This document shows positions 18,550-27,800 of a stretch of DNA of 64,000 nt, in pieces (the first letter of the stretch is position 1; each line of letters begins with the position of its first letter). The stretch comes from Calothrix sp. C42_A2020_038 (GTDB lineage: Bacteria; Cyanobacteriota; Cyanobacteriia; Cyanobacteriales; Nostocaceae): positions 113,433 through 177,432 of the forward strand of contig JACYLQ010000035.1 of the NCBI GenBank assembly GCA_015272395.1. Reading direction: 5' to 3'. The notes below the pieces were generated by a model. That model was not told the origin of the DNA. It did no database searches and worked only from the letters and a program-made list of their open reading frames with translations. A program made the position numbers and the translations under genes.

Positions 18550-20790
18550 GTGATCCAAACCACAGTCAATCCAGTTTTAAATTCATCTGCTGACAATGAC
18601 CCAGGATATGGGCAATTGTTAGCAGTTTTAGTACGCAGATTTCCTTGGTTTTTGGCAGTGTTCTTATCATCACTTGCCATTGCTGGTTTTCTTACCAAGA
18701 GAGCATCCCCAACTTTCAAAAGTTCGATGCAGTTTTTGGTAGAACCAAACTACCAAGGCAAAGCGCAAGGTGACAACACGGCTCAACAAAACCAGTTTAC
18801 TGACCCTAGTGTTCAGGTAGATACAGCAACACAGCTTAATTTAATGCGGAATACCGAGCATATTGAGAAAGCTGTGAAGGAACTTGAACGTGAGTATCCA
18901 GGTATAACTATTGCTAATCTTCGTAAGTCTTTAGTACTTTCTCAAGTCAAGGAAAAAGACGATAATCTTGCTACTAAAATTTTTCAGATCGAATACACAG
19001 ATACAGATAAAGTTAAGACGCAGCGTGTTTTGGAAGTGCTGCAAAAAGTTTATCTTGATTATAACAAGGAACAGCAAAAAGACCGCTTAAGAAGGGGTTT
19101 GAAAGTCATCAATGAACAGTTAGAAAAAGTTCGTAAAGAGCTTTCTGATTCAGAAACAAGACTTTTAAGGTTCCGTAAAACCCAAAATTTGACTGACCCA
19201 GAATCGGAAGTAAAAACTCTTGAGCAATCTCTAACAGCCATTCAACAAGACGGACGTAACGTCCGAGCGCAATATCAAGAAGCTGTCGCCCGTTACGAAT
19301 CTTTACAGGAGCAACTCAAACGTACTCCCCAAAATGCTCTTGTTTCCGCGCGGTTGAGTCAGTCTACTCGCTATCAAGCACTACTTAATGAAATTCAGAA
19401 AACAGATTTAGCGCTAGCAAAACAACGGCTTATTTATACAGACGAAGCTCCCATTGTCCAGAAACTAGTTGAAGAAAGACAGCAACAGCAGCAACTTTTA
19501 CAGCAAGAAGTTGGTGCAACCCTTGGAGGAGACACAAGTGCAATAGCTAATATTAATCCCCAAAATCTTCGCTCTCAAGGTAACGATAGTCAAATAGACT
19601 TGAACCTTGCTAGTAAATTAGTCGAATCTCAAACCGATATACTGGGATTACAAGCACGGTATCAAAGCCTTGGAGAAAAAGAGCAGCAGTTACGTAATGA
19701 TTTAAAGCGATTCCCTGCACTTTTAGCTGAATATAACCGTTTGCAGCCACTCGTACAACTGAACCGCGAACGCTATAACCAATTACTGAAAGCTGAACAA
19801 CAACTGCGGCAAGAACTTGATAAAGGTCAATTTGATTGGAAAGTTGTGGAAAAACCAACTGTTGGAACCTTTATGGGTCCATTCCTCCAACAAAACTTAA
19901 TGTTAGGTGGAGTTGTAGGATTAATTTTAGGCGGAATTACAGCAGCAGTTCGTGAAGCTTCCGATGATTCGGTTCATACGACTGCTGAATTAGAAAAACA
20001 AATAGCCTTACCCTTACTAGGCACTACTCCTAAGCTTCCACTAGCTAAAAATAGAGAATCTGTAATTAAGTTACCCTTTGGCAAACCTGAAGTATTGTCT
20101 CCTTGGACGATTCAAGTGTTGCAATCACCCCCACGCTGGGAATCTCTGGATTTAATATTCAAGAACATCGAACTAATGAACACGGTTGCAGCCCTCAAAT
20201 CATTGATGGTTACTTCTGCGTTGGCTGATGACGGCAAGTCAGCACTGTCATTAGGATTAGCAATGAGTGCTGCGCGCTTACACAAACGGGTATTGTTAAT
20301 CGATGCAAACTTGCGTCAGCCAAATTTGCATAAACAGCTTAACCTACCCAATGAACAAGGACTTTCAAGTTTACTATCAAGTGATATCGATTTGCCAAAC
20401 CAAGTCAATGTTCAATCTTCAGGTTCTTCCTATATAGACATTTTGACTGCAGGACCAATACCCGCAGACCCTGCTCATCTTCTCAGTTCACCTCGGATGA
20501 AACAATTAATGGCAGCATTTGAGGCAAACTATGATTTGGTACTTGTTGATGCACCACCAGTTCTGGGATTAGTCGATGCATTACTAACAGGTTCTGCTTG
20601 TCGTAGTACTCTTATGGTCGCAAGTATCGGTCGGGTAACTCGTACTCAACTTGCCCAAGCTACAGCAATGTTGAGCAGGTTAAACTTGATTGGTGTTGTT
20701 GCAAATGGTGTATCAAATTCTACATCTACCTACATACCATACGCTGGTCAGCAGCCGCAACGTTTAGCTTTAAGACAAGCAGAAGACTGA
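18550..20790 (+). CDS. Wzc-like polysaccharide co-polymerase / tyrosine autokinase
   Basis: Controls chain length and export of polysaccharide. Wzz domain with first membrane segment near residues 25-45, long coiled coil around 160-300 (EQLEKVRKELSDSE, QQQQQLLQQE), second membrane segment (LMLGGVVGLILGG), then a bacterial tyrosine kinase domain: GKS Walker A in ALADDGKSALSL, Walker A' VLLIDANLRQP, Walker B LVLVDAPPV. The usual Tyr-rich C-terminal tail is reduced to two Tyr. A TTG at 18523 overlaps the previous stop, but GTG at 18550 has GAGGGAA six to seven bases upstream and is preferred. Confidence 0.88.
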   Translation: MIQTTVNPVLNSSADNDPGYGQLLAVLVRRFPWFLAVFLSSLAIAGFLTKRASPTFKSSMQFLVEPNYQGKAQGDNTAQQNQFTDPSVQVDTATQLNLMRNTEHIEKAVKELEREYPGITIANLRKSLVLSQVKEKDDNLATKIFQIEYTDTDKVKTQRVLEVLQKVYLDYNKEQQKDRLRRGLKVINEQLEKVRKELSDSETRLLRFRKTQNLTDPESEVKTLEQSLTAIQQDGRNVRAQYQEAVARYESLQEQLKRTPQNALVSARLSQSTRYQALLNEIQKTDLALAKQRLIYTDEAPIVQKLVEERQQQQQLLQQEVGATLGGDTSAIANINPQNLRSQGNDSQIDLNLASKLVESQTDILGLQARYQSLGEKEQQLRNDLKRFPALLAEYNRLQPLVQLNRERYNQLLKAEQQLRQELDKGQFDWKVVEKPTVGTFMGPFLQQNLMLGGVVGLILGGITAAVREASDDSVHTTAELEKQIALPLLGTTPKLPLAKNRESVIKLPFGKPEVLSPWTIQVLQSPPRWESLDLIFKNIELMNTVAALKSLMVTSALADDGKSALSLGLAMSAARLHKRVLLIDANLRQPNLHKQLNLPNEQGLSSLLSSDIDLPNQVNVQSSGSSYIDILTAGPIPADPAHLLSSPRMKQLMAAFEANYDLVLVDAPPVLGLVDALLTGSACRSTLMVASIGRVTRTQLAQATAMLSRLNLIGVVANGVSNSTSTYIPYAGQQPQRLALRQAED

Positions 20791-21714
20791 TAATTCTCAA
20801 TATAACCAGACGTTATATGTAATATCACGTCTTGTTTCGTAACCGTAATACAGCAACTTGCATGTTGATGGGATATATGAAGAGACGTTACATGTAACGT
20901 CTCTTCATTGTCGGTAATTATAGGTAAAACTGGACATGATATAACGTCTCCACTTGATATTTTTCCTATATTTTTATTCAAAGAGACGTGTTCAGGGAGT
21001 GTTCCGAAGAAAAATTTCACGTCTCTATTTTATTTATGTGAGTTGTGAGTTCGACATGTGCTAAGAACCTCTCCCCCAACCCCACTCCACAACAGTTTGA
21101 TTTTTATCTATGAACAAGAACGCAACCTAAAAACTGCTGTATCTGTTTTAGTGAAGGAGAAGAGATTTTAAACCTTGATATCTTCGCTCATTATTATTTG
21201 ACAAATTAATCAATATATGTGATCTATCTAAATTACTATATAGGCAAACTCAAATTGAATTAGCTATGTTAATTAATTTATAGTATTTAAATGTGTTATG
21301 ATAACAATGTAATTAGTTATATTAACTGAACTATACTCAATTCAAGTTTATCTAACCTTAATAATTACAGCTAAAAATATCTACGTGTTTAAAGAGTAAG
21401 TGAAGAATTGCTCTGTTATATATTTATCTTTATATATTCTTATATTCTAGATATTAAATCTACTTCCAAAAAATAAAAGGGTGGTGCTTTTTATAAGTAA
21501 CTTTAACTAATGTATTTATGTTTTATGCGTTGTAAAAACGAGCATAAAATGTGTGGTGAAATTACTGAATCAGTGATTGTGAAAATCTTTCCACTCTCGA
21601 AGCTATGGTTTTTTGGTAGTTTTTTAGCAAAACTAGATGCGGCTGATAAATATTGGACAAAATATGCCTTTGATATCAAGTCGGCAGTCTACCACTATTA
21701 AAGAAGAACAGATT
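20791..21714. other. Long intergenic region upstream of hepC
   Basis: About 920 bp. The first part (20800-21030) is a cluster of palindromic repeats of family A. A degenerate family B copy follows (21062-21180), then about 500 bp of very AT-rich DNA likely to hold the hepC promoter. A 63-codon frame at 21510-21701 has no recognisable feature and no ribosome site; I do not call it. Confidence 0.55.
20849..20899. repeat. Dispersed palindromic repeat, family A (copy 2)
   Basis: 51 nt, about 86% identical to 513-563. The surrounding bases also repeat the palindrome: ACGTTATATGTAATATCACG at 20811-20830 and ATATAACGTCTCC at 20940. GGACATGATAT at about 20931 recurs at 63861 and, inverted, at 63660. 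Confidence 0.75.
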
Positions 21715-22473
21715 ATGACTAGTTATATTCTTCCAGATTTACAGGATTTACAGAATAATTATACTCTAACTACTCACGAGCAAGAGTGTTTACCTTACTG
21801 CACACTTACCTGGCGCCGTGGTAAGTTACTGGTTAGACGCATTGGGCAACAGAAACAGCCATACTTGCCAGCAACTGATAACAAAGAGTCTTTAGTCGAG
21901 TGTCTCAAGCACTCTTTAGTCAAGCTTGTATTGATTGACCCAGAACTAGGTTCTTCAAAGATTCAATTTTGGGCAGACGCAGTTCTTGCTGCACGTAAAT
22001 CCATATACTTAAGCATTCCATCTATTAATACATCCAAGCAAAACGCTTTTGAATGGCTGCAAGTTATCATTAACTCGATTATCGCCTTAATTTTGCTATT
22101 CGCATTAACTCCAGTTACGCTTGGGTTAATTATATTGATGTACGCTAATTCATCTGAAGCTATATTTACGCGCGAGTGGTATGTGGGTAAGCGGGGTAAA
22201 TTATTTCAAGTTATCAAATTTCGTACAAACTTTGTAGACGATATATCAATTGGTTATTGGATGCGTAAGTACAACCTCGATACTATACCCCTGCTATTAA
22301 ATGTGTTGCGTGGTGAAATGAGTTTGATTGGGCGCCGGAACTGGAAGCTTGAAGATGCAGTAAAATTTGATACAGAAAAGCTCAAACAGCTTCATAAAGC
22401 TCCGGGAATTGCAAGTTTATGTCAGGCTCAAATAAAGCCAAAATTACTGCATTTAGATAGCCAAATACTGTAA
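21715..22473 (+). CDS. hepC: HepC-type initiating sugar transferase
   Basis: 252 residues. A 110-residue N-terminal extension precedes a membrane hairpin (114-143) and a bacterial sugar transferase domain: REWYVGKRGKLFQVIKFRTN, then LDTIPLLLNVLRGEMSLIGRR and APGIASLCQAQ. The enzyme places the first sugar phosphate on undecaprenyl phosphate. The segment between KFRTN and the LDTIP motif is shorter than in WbaP. The frame is open to 21637, but ATG 21715 has AAGAAGAACAG upstream and starts the protein-like part. It lies directly before hepA, as hepC (alr2834) does in Anabaena. Confidence 0.75.
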   Translation: MTSYILPDLQDLQNNYTLTTHEQECLPYCTLTWRRGKLLVRRIGQQKQPYLPATDNKESLVECLKHSLVKLVLIDPELGSSKIQFWADAVLAARKSIYLSIPSINTSKQNAFEWLQVIINSIIALILLFALTPVTLGLIILMYANSSEAIFTREWYVGKRGKLFQVIKFRTNFVDDISIGYWMRKYNLDTIPLLLNVLRGEMSLIGRRNWKLEDAVKFDTEKLKQLHKAPGIASLCQAQIKPKLLHLDSQIL

Positions 22474-22477
22474 TTGG

Positions 22478-22514
22478 GTTTAAGATACTGGTGTAAAAAC
22501 ACGGTATCTTAAAC
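22478..22514. promoter_or_regulatory. Long hairpin between hepC and hepA
   Basis: Stem GTTTAAGATAC / GTATCTTAAAC with an inner GTGT / ACAC helix and AAAA loop. No T tract follows. It may be an RNA processing or stabilising element, or a regulatory site upstream of hepA. Confidence 0.6.
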
Positions 22515-22620
22515 AGATATTACTTAACTAAATACATCTCTCAAATATCTATTTTCCAGTAGAAAGTAATTTTAGATTAATTATAACAGTGTATATCTGA
22601 CAAAGATATATTCAAATATT

Positions 22621-24480
22621 ATGCAAATCACAACATCAAAACCACATCGACAAAGATTAAAAAACTGGTTTAAAACTAGTAAGATTTGGCAAGATAACTA
22701 TTTAATATTACGCGAATTTAAGCATTTTCGTAAAATCGCTGTTTTATCCATAATTTGTTCTTTTTTAGCTGCGTTAATGGAAGGATTAGGCATTGGCTTG
22801 CTTATTTCTTTTTTACAAACATTATTACCTAACTCTCAACCATTACAAACTGGTTTAGGATGGGTTGATGAATCCATTTTAGGAATTAACGAACCAGCGA
22901 CTAATAGGTTAATTAGAGTATGTATTTTGATTGCGTTAAGTACTTGGATGCGCGCGGGATTCAATTATTTAACAGCAGTATATACTGAGTTCGCACAATT
23001 ACTTCTTGCTGACCGCTTACGCAAACAGATATTTGAACAGTTACAAGCGTTTCCACTGTCGTATTTTAGTCAAACCCGTTCTGGCGAATTAATTAATATA
23101 ATTACTACAGAAATAGAAAAAATTAGGAATGGCTTTAGTAGTTGTGCATTTTTGATGACTAGAGCAATGACTCTAGCAGTATATGCCATGTCGATATTGT
23201 GGATATCGTGGCAGATGACGATTACTTCTATACTGTTATTTAGTTTAATTGCTGTTGGCTTGTCAACATTAAATCGACGTGTACGAGAGTTAAGTTTTGA
23301 TACATCTTCTGCGAGTGGGAAGTTTACATCAAGAACTGTAGAATTTATTAATGGTATTCGTACTGTTCATGCATTTGCGACTCATGAATTTGAACGCAAA
23401 CGGTTTTATCAAGCCAGTAATGATGTATTAGATGCTGGCAAGAAAATAACTGTTGCTTGGTCATTGGTTAAACCTGTTGCCGATGGAGTTGCGAGTACAG
23501 TTTTAGTTGGATTGATTATTTTAGGGTATACCCAGTTTGTTGTACCTGGAATTATTCAAGTTTCTTCGCTACTGGGATTTTTATTTGTACTTGTGCGTCT
23601 TGTTCCTAATGTTCAAGATATAAATGGTACTTTGGCTTATTTAAGTACTTTACATGGAACAACCGAAACAATTAAGAGTCTGATTAGAACTGATGATAAA
23701 AAGTATTTTCAAAATGGTTCTGTTCCATTTGAGGGGTTAAAACATTCGATAGATTTTGTCTCGGTTGATTTCAGTTATGACGACGGCAATAAAGTGTTAC
23801 ATAATATTAAGTTGTCAATTGAGCGAGGAAAGACAACAGCATTGGTAGGAGGTTCTGGTGCTGGTAAAACAACTTTGGCAGACTTAATCCCGCGTTTTTA
23901 TGACCCTACCGAAGGTCAGTTATTTATTGACGGAGTTGATGTGCGGTTGTTTGAAATCAACTCATTACGTAGCAAAATCGCTGTAGTCAGTCAAGATACA
24001 TTTATTTTTAATGCTTCGGTTTGGGATAACATTGCCTATGGAACATTAAACGCTACAGAAGCGGAAATTCGGGAAGCTGCGCAACAGGCAAATGCACTAG
24101 AGTTCATTGAAAAAATGCCTCAAGGTTTTAATACCCAACTAGGAGACCGAGGTGTAAATATATCTGGAGGACAGAGACAACGTTTAGCAATTGCGCGTGC
24201 TTTACTTCGTGACCCAGAAATTTTGATTTTGGATGAAGCTACTAGTGCTTTAGATGCTATTTCGGAACGACTGATTCAAGAATCGTTAGAACAGCTTTCC
24301 ATTGGTCGAACTGTAATTACCATCGCGCATCGACTTTCAACTATTGCCAAAGCTGATAAAGTTGTGGTAATGGAAAAGGGACGTATAGTAGAACAAGGAA
24401 GATATCAAGAACTACTCGAACTACAAGGTGCCTTATGGAAATACCATAAGATGCAGCATTCTTCAGGTACAATTAGTTAA
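22621..24480 (+). CDS. hepA: HepA-type ABC exporter (heterocyst envelope polysaccharide)
   Basis: 619-residue half-transporter with membrane domain (six hydrophobic segments between 38 and 330) fused to an ABC ATPase: Walker A GGSGAGKTT (410-418), signature ISGGQRQR (514-521), Walker B ILILDEA, D-loop SALD and switch His in IAHRLST. Length, order and sequence feel match HepA of Anabaena (alr2835), required for deposition of the heterocyst polysaccharide layer. It follows hepC and precedes glycosyltransferases, as in that island. It exports polysaccharide or its lipid-linked units across the inner membrane. Confidence 0.85.
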   Translation: MQITTSKPHRQRLKNWFKTSKIWQDNYLILREFKHFRKIAVLSIICSFLAALMEGLGIGLLISFLQTLLPNSQPLQTGLGWVDESILGINEPATNRLIRVCILIALSTWMRAGFNYLTAVYTEFAQLLLADRLRKQIFEQLQAFPLSYFSQTRSGELINIITTEIEKIRNGFSSCAFLMTRAMTLAVYAMSILWISWQMTITSILLFSLIAVGLSTLNRRVRELSFDTSSASGKFTSRTVEFINGIRTVHAFATHEFERKRFYQASNDVLDAGKKITVAWSLVKPVADGVASTVLVGLIILGYTQFVVPGIIQVSSLLGFLFVLVRLVPNVQDINGTLAYLSTLHGTTETIKSLIRTDDKKYFQNGSVPFEGLKHSIDFVSVDFSYDDGNKVLHNIKLSIERGKTTALVGGSGAGKTTLADLIPRFYDPTEGQLFIDGVDVRLFEINSLRSKIAVVSQDTFIFNASVWDNIAYGTLNATEAEIREAAQQANALEFIEKMPQGFNTQLGDRGVNISGGQRQRLAIARALLRDPEILILDEATSALDAISERLIQESLEQLSIGRTVITIAHRLSTIAKADKVVVMEKGRIVEQGRYQELLELQGALWKYHKMQHSSGTIS

Positions 24481-24561
24481 TTTAGCTAATATAAATGTAC
24501 GTAAATAGTTGGCTATATATATCTGAATACACCTGCAAACTAACTAGATTTAAACTTATAT

Positions 24562-25713
24562 ATGGCTAATATAAATCAAAGAGTTTATTTTTTTATAGGT
24601 TCGGAGCCTGATTTATCCATGCCAGCCAGCCAGGTTGGTTATCCACACTTATTAATAACTTTAGCTGAAGGTTTAAAAACACTAGGTTTGGAAGTTTACG
24701 CCAATAATTCATACTGGCGCCTTTCTCCAGACTCTGAGGACTATTTATTTCCTAATAACCCCGATATTAGCCATGAAGACTGCTCAATAGTAGTGTTTCA
24801 AGACGTATTTTCTGAGAATATCATTACTCCGGAACAATTATTCCACAAGAATCGTAAATACATTACGGCAGCTCTCGAAGACTGTGATGGAGCTGTCACT
24901 TTTACCTTAAGACCGGAATATCGAAAAGCCGATTTTGTTTTTAAATCTCATTTCAACAGTAAATTAAAGTTTCCTTCTAATGTATACCCTTGGGCTTTTG
25001 GTCTTTCAGAACGTATTATCGAATCTACTAAAAATCATCAAAGCTTTCAAGAGAGAGCTAAGAGATTATTAATTAGCTTTAGGCACAACAAGTTTCCTCA
25101 TTCAGTGAGAAAAACAGTTGAGAGAGAACTAGCTACAAAACTTGAAAAAATTATACCCTTAGACCAGTTTACTGATAGTAATCCTTCCACAAATTCTTAC
25201 GATTATTGGCAATGGCACCGAACAGGAAGGCGCCATAGTCCAAATTATTATCAAAGATTAAAAGATTCGTCTGCATGTGCTGCTTTTGGTGGTTTTTTCG
25301 TACCTGCATTTCCCAAAGACCCAGCAACTATTGTTAGTCGTGCATTCAAAGCTGGTTACAGCTTATCAGGCTTTAAGTCGAATCGAATTATTCAGTGGGA
25401 TAGCTGGCGATTCTGGGAATCATTAGCATCTGGCTGTGCTACATTTCACGTTGATTTTGAAAAATACGGTTGTCAATTACCTGTGATGCCAGAAAACTGG
25501 CGCCATTATATTGGTATTGATTTAGACAACATAGATGAAGCTATATCCCGAATTCAAGATGAACCAGAAATATTAGAAAAAGTTTCGATAGAAGGAAAAC
25601 TTTGGGCGCTAGAAAACTATAGTCCAGTCGCGACTGCGATGCGTTTTCTCAAAAGTGTTGGTCATCCATATACAAAAAATAATACAAAAGATAATTTTAT
25701 AAATGTATATTGA
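24562..25713 (+). CDS. Glycosyltransferase of the HEP island (GT-B, exostosin/GT1-like)
   Basis: 383 residues, weakly similar to GT-B enzymes. The clearest part is the C-terminal donor-site-like segment WDSWRFWESLASGCATFHVDFEKYG, as in family 1 / exostosin-type transferases, followed by NIDEAISRIQ and a terminal helix. No signal or membrane segment. It sits 81 bp after hepA on the same strand. Substrate unknown; the function call rests on the C-terminal motif and the context. Confidence 0.7.
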   Translation: MANINQRVYFFIGSEPDLSMPASQVGYPHLLITLAEGLKTLGLEVYANNSYWRLSPDSEDYLFPNNPDISHEDCSIVVFQDVFSENIITPEQLFHKNRKYITAALEDCDGAVTFTLRPEYRKADFVFKSHFNSKLKFPSNVYPWAFGLSERIIESTKNHQSFQERAKRLLISFRHNKFPHSVRKTVERELATKLEKIIPLDQFTDSNPSTNSYDYWQWHRTGRRHSPNYYQRLKDSSACAAFGGFFVPAFPKDPATIVSRAFKAGYSLSGFKSNRIIQWDSWRFWESLASGCATFHVDFEKYGCQLPVMPENWRHYIGIDLDNIDEAISRIQDEPEILEKVSIEGKLWALENYSPVATAMRFLKSVGHPYTKNNTKDNFINVY

Positions 25714-25735
25714 ATAATTTAGGATTACAACTCAG

Positions 25736-26719
25736 ATGTTAGGAAAATCTTATCAACAACCTTTAGTTAGCGTTATTACTCCTACTTATAATCGACCCGA
25801 ATATTTAAAGCAAGCGCTAACTAGTGCCGTCAATCAAACATATCAAAATATTGAAATCATTGTTTCCGACAATTGTAGCCCGGAAAGCCCTCAAGCAATT
25901 GTCGAGTCATTCAATGACCCTCGGATTCGTTTTTATCGAAACTCCAGTAACCTGGGGATGCTAGTAAATACAATTACAGCGTTTAAGTATGCGCGCGGTA
26001 AATATGTGGCTAGCTTGCTCGATGATGATATGTGGGAACCAGATTATTTAGCAAAATTGGTTCCTCTACTCGAACAAAATCCTGATGTCGCTTTAGCTTT
26101 TTGTGACCACTACATGATGAATGCTTCAGGTGAAATCGATACGACTTTGACAGAAAAATGTACGCGTGCTTACAAGCGTCATGACCTGAAGCAAGGAATT
26201 TATCAACCATTTGCTTTACAAGCACTTGTTGATCAATCAGTATCTCCTGCGATTGCTGCTGTGATTCGTCGAGAAATAATAAATTGGGATGAGTTTAGCA
26301 ATGAAGTTGCAGGAATGTGGGATGTATACCTTGCATATCTGTGTTGTCGTACTGGTAAAGGAGCATATTATTATCCAGAACGCTTAACCCGTTACCGTGA
26401 ACACGAACAAACTGAGACAATGCAAAGCGGAAGTCGCAATGTAGAAGCTAAAATTCGTAAAGCGAAATCAGAAATATTTTGTTATGGAACATTTCTTCAA
26501 GACCAAAATCTGGCTGAGTTTCATCCATATTTCCAAAATAAATGGCTACATGCTCAGACAACTTTAGGGATTGGCTTGATGCGAAGTCAACAAATTGATC
26601 AAGCGCGTTCGTATTTTAAACGCGCACTTAGTCAGCAAAAATTTAATACACGAACTTTAGTTGCACTCTTGTTAAGTTATATACCGCAACCATTGGCTAA
26701 CCGTTTATTAAATGTATAA
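25736..26719 (+). CDS. Glycosyltransferase family 2
   Basis: 327 residues with the GT-A start PLVSVITPTYNRPEYLKQAL, the metal-binding DxD region as LLDDDMWEPDYL, and an acceptor-domain acidic segment around MWDVYLAYLC. Full length for the family, with a C-terminal helical tail that may be TPR-like (IDQARSYFKRALSQQ). Lies 22 bp after the previous gene, so co-transcribed. Adds one sugar of the repeat unit. Confidence 0.9.
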   Translation: MLGKSYQQPLVSVITPTYNRPEYLKQALTSAVNQTYQNIEIIVSDNCSPESPQAIVESFNDPRIRFYRNSSNLGMLVNTITAFKYARGKYVASLLDDDMWEPDYLAKLVPLLEQNPDVALAFCDHYMMNASGEIDTTLTEKCTRAYKRHDLKQGIYQPFALQALVDQSVSPAIAAVIRREIINWDEFSNEVAGMWDVYLAYLCCRTGKGAYYYPERLTRYREHEQTETMQSGSRNVEAKIRKAKSEIFCYGTFLQDQNLAEFHPYFQNKWLHAQTTLGIGLMRSQQIDQARSYFKRALSQQKFNTRTLVALLLSYIPQPLANRLLNV

Positions 26720-26825
26720 AACATTAATTTGATTCATATTTATTTTCGGCAACGCCAAATTTAAACATAGTTATGTAAATTAAACATAAATGATTTCAAA
26801 GTAACTATCAAAAAAATAATAAACA

Positions 26826-27800
26826 ATGTATTTAACTGCTATTATTCCTACTTATCGTCGTCCGCAAGATTTGTCTCGTTGTCTTTGTGCATTGCAGCAG
26901 CAAACCCGCGCTGCGGACGAAGTGATGGTTGTTATTCGAGACATCGATACTGATACTTGGGAGTTCATAGAAACATTCGACCAAACATCACTACCACTAA
27001 CAATTTGCAAGGTAAGTGTTCCTGGACAAGTGGCGGCTTTGAATGCAGCTTTAGACAAAGCTCATGGAGATATTATTGCTATTACTGACGATGATGCCAT
27101 GCCACATTCTGATTGGCTAAAATGTATCGAACATCACTTTCTAAATCACAGTTATGTTGGTGGAGTCGGTGGACGTGATTGGGTCTACGAAGGAGACAAA
27201 CTCATTGACGGCGCCAAACAAGTTGTGGGTAAAGTACAATGGTTTGGACGGATGATTGGGGAGCATCATCTGGGTGTTGGAGAAGCCCGCGAAGTCGATA
27301 TTCTCAAAGGTGCAAATATGAGCTATCGTTTATGCGCGCTAAAGAATATTCGCTTTGACAAACGGTTAAGAGGAACAGGCGCACAAGTACATAATGACTT
27401 AGCGTTGAGTTTATCAGTCCGAAAAGCAGGATGGAAACTAATTTATGACCCCAATGTAGCAGTCAATCACTACCCAGCGCAGCGTTTTGATGAAGATAAA
27501 CGTAATGCATTTAATCAAATTGCTGTTATTAATTCGGCGCACAACGAAACTCTGACTTTACTTGAATATTTGCCACCCCTTAGAAGATTGATATATCTTT
27601 TCTGGGCAGTGCTAGTAGGAACAAGAGATACCTATGGAATAGTCCAGGTTTTAAGATTCTTTAATACTGAAAAAACTCTAGCATTACAGAAATTTGCTGC
27701 ATCAATAAACGGACGGTGGCAGGGTTGTCAAACATGGCTTGAGTCCAACTTTAACAGTAAAACTCAGTCTAAAACCTTGAGTGTGGGTGATGTGGAATGA
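26826..27800 (+). CDS. Glycosyltransferase family 2
   Basis: 324 residues. Begins YLTAIIPTYRRPQDLSRCL, with ITDDDAMPHSDWL as DxD region and GGRDWVYEG further on. The second half carries the HNDLALSLSVRKAGWKLIYDP motif usual in these enzymes. The next gene starts at the ATGA overlap of its stop, so the two are translationally coupled; this pairs a transferase with the polymerase-like protein. Confidence 0.9.
   Translation: MYLTAIIPTYRRPQDLSRCLCALQQQTRAADEVMVVIRDIDTDTWEFIETFDQTSLPLTICKVSVPGQVAALNAALDKAHGDIIAITDDDAMPHSDWLKCIEHHFLNHSYVGGVGGRDWVYEGDKLIDGAKQVVGKVQWFGRMIGEHHLGVGEAREVDILKGANMSYRLCALKNIRFDKRLRGTGAQVHNDLALSLSVRKAGWKLIYDPNVAVNHYPAQRFDEDKRNAFNQIAVINSAHNETLTLLEYLPPLRRLIYLFWAVLVGTRDTYGIVQVLRFFNTEKTLALQKFAASINGRWQGCQTWLESNFNSKTQSKTLSVGDVE

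Noticed and set aside
21510..21701. 63-codon ORF upstream of hepC
   Set aside because: No ribosome site, and it overlaps the non-coding 5' extension of the hepC frame.
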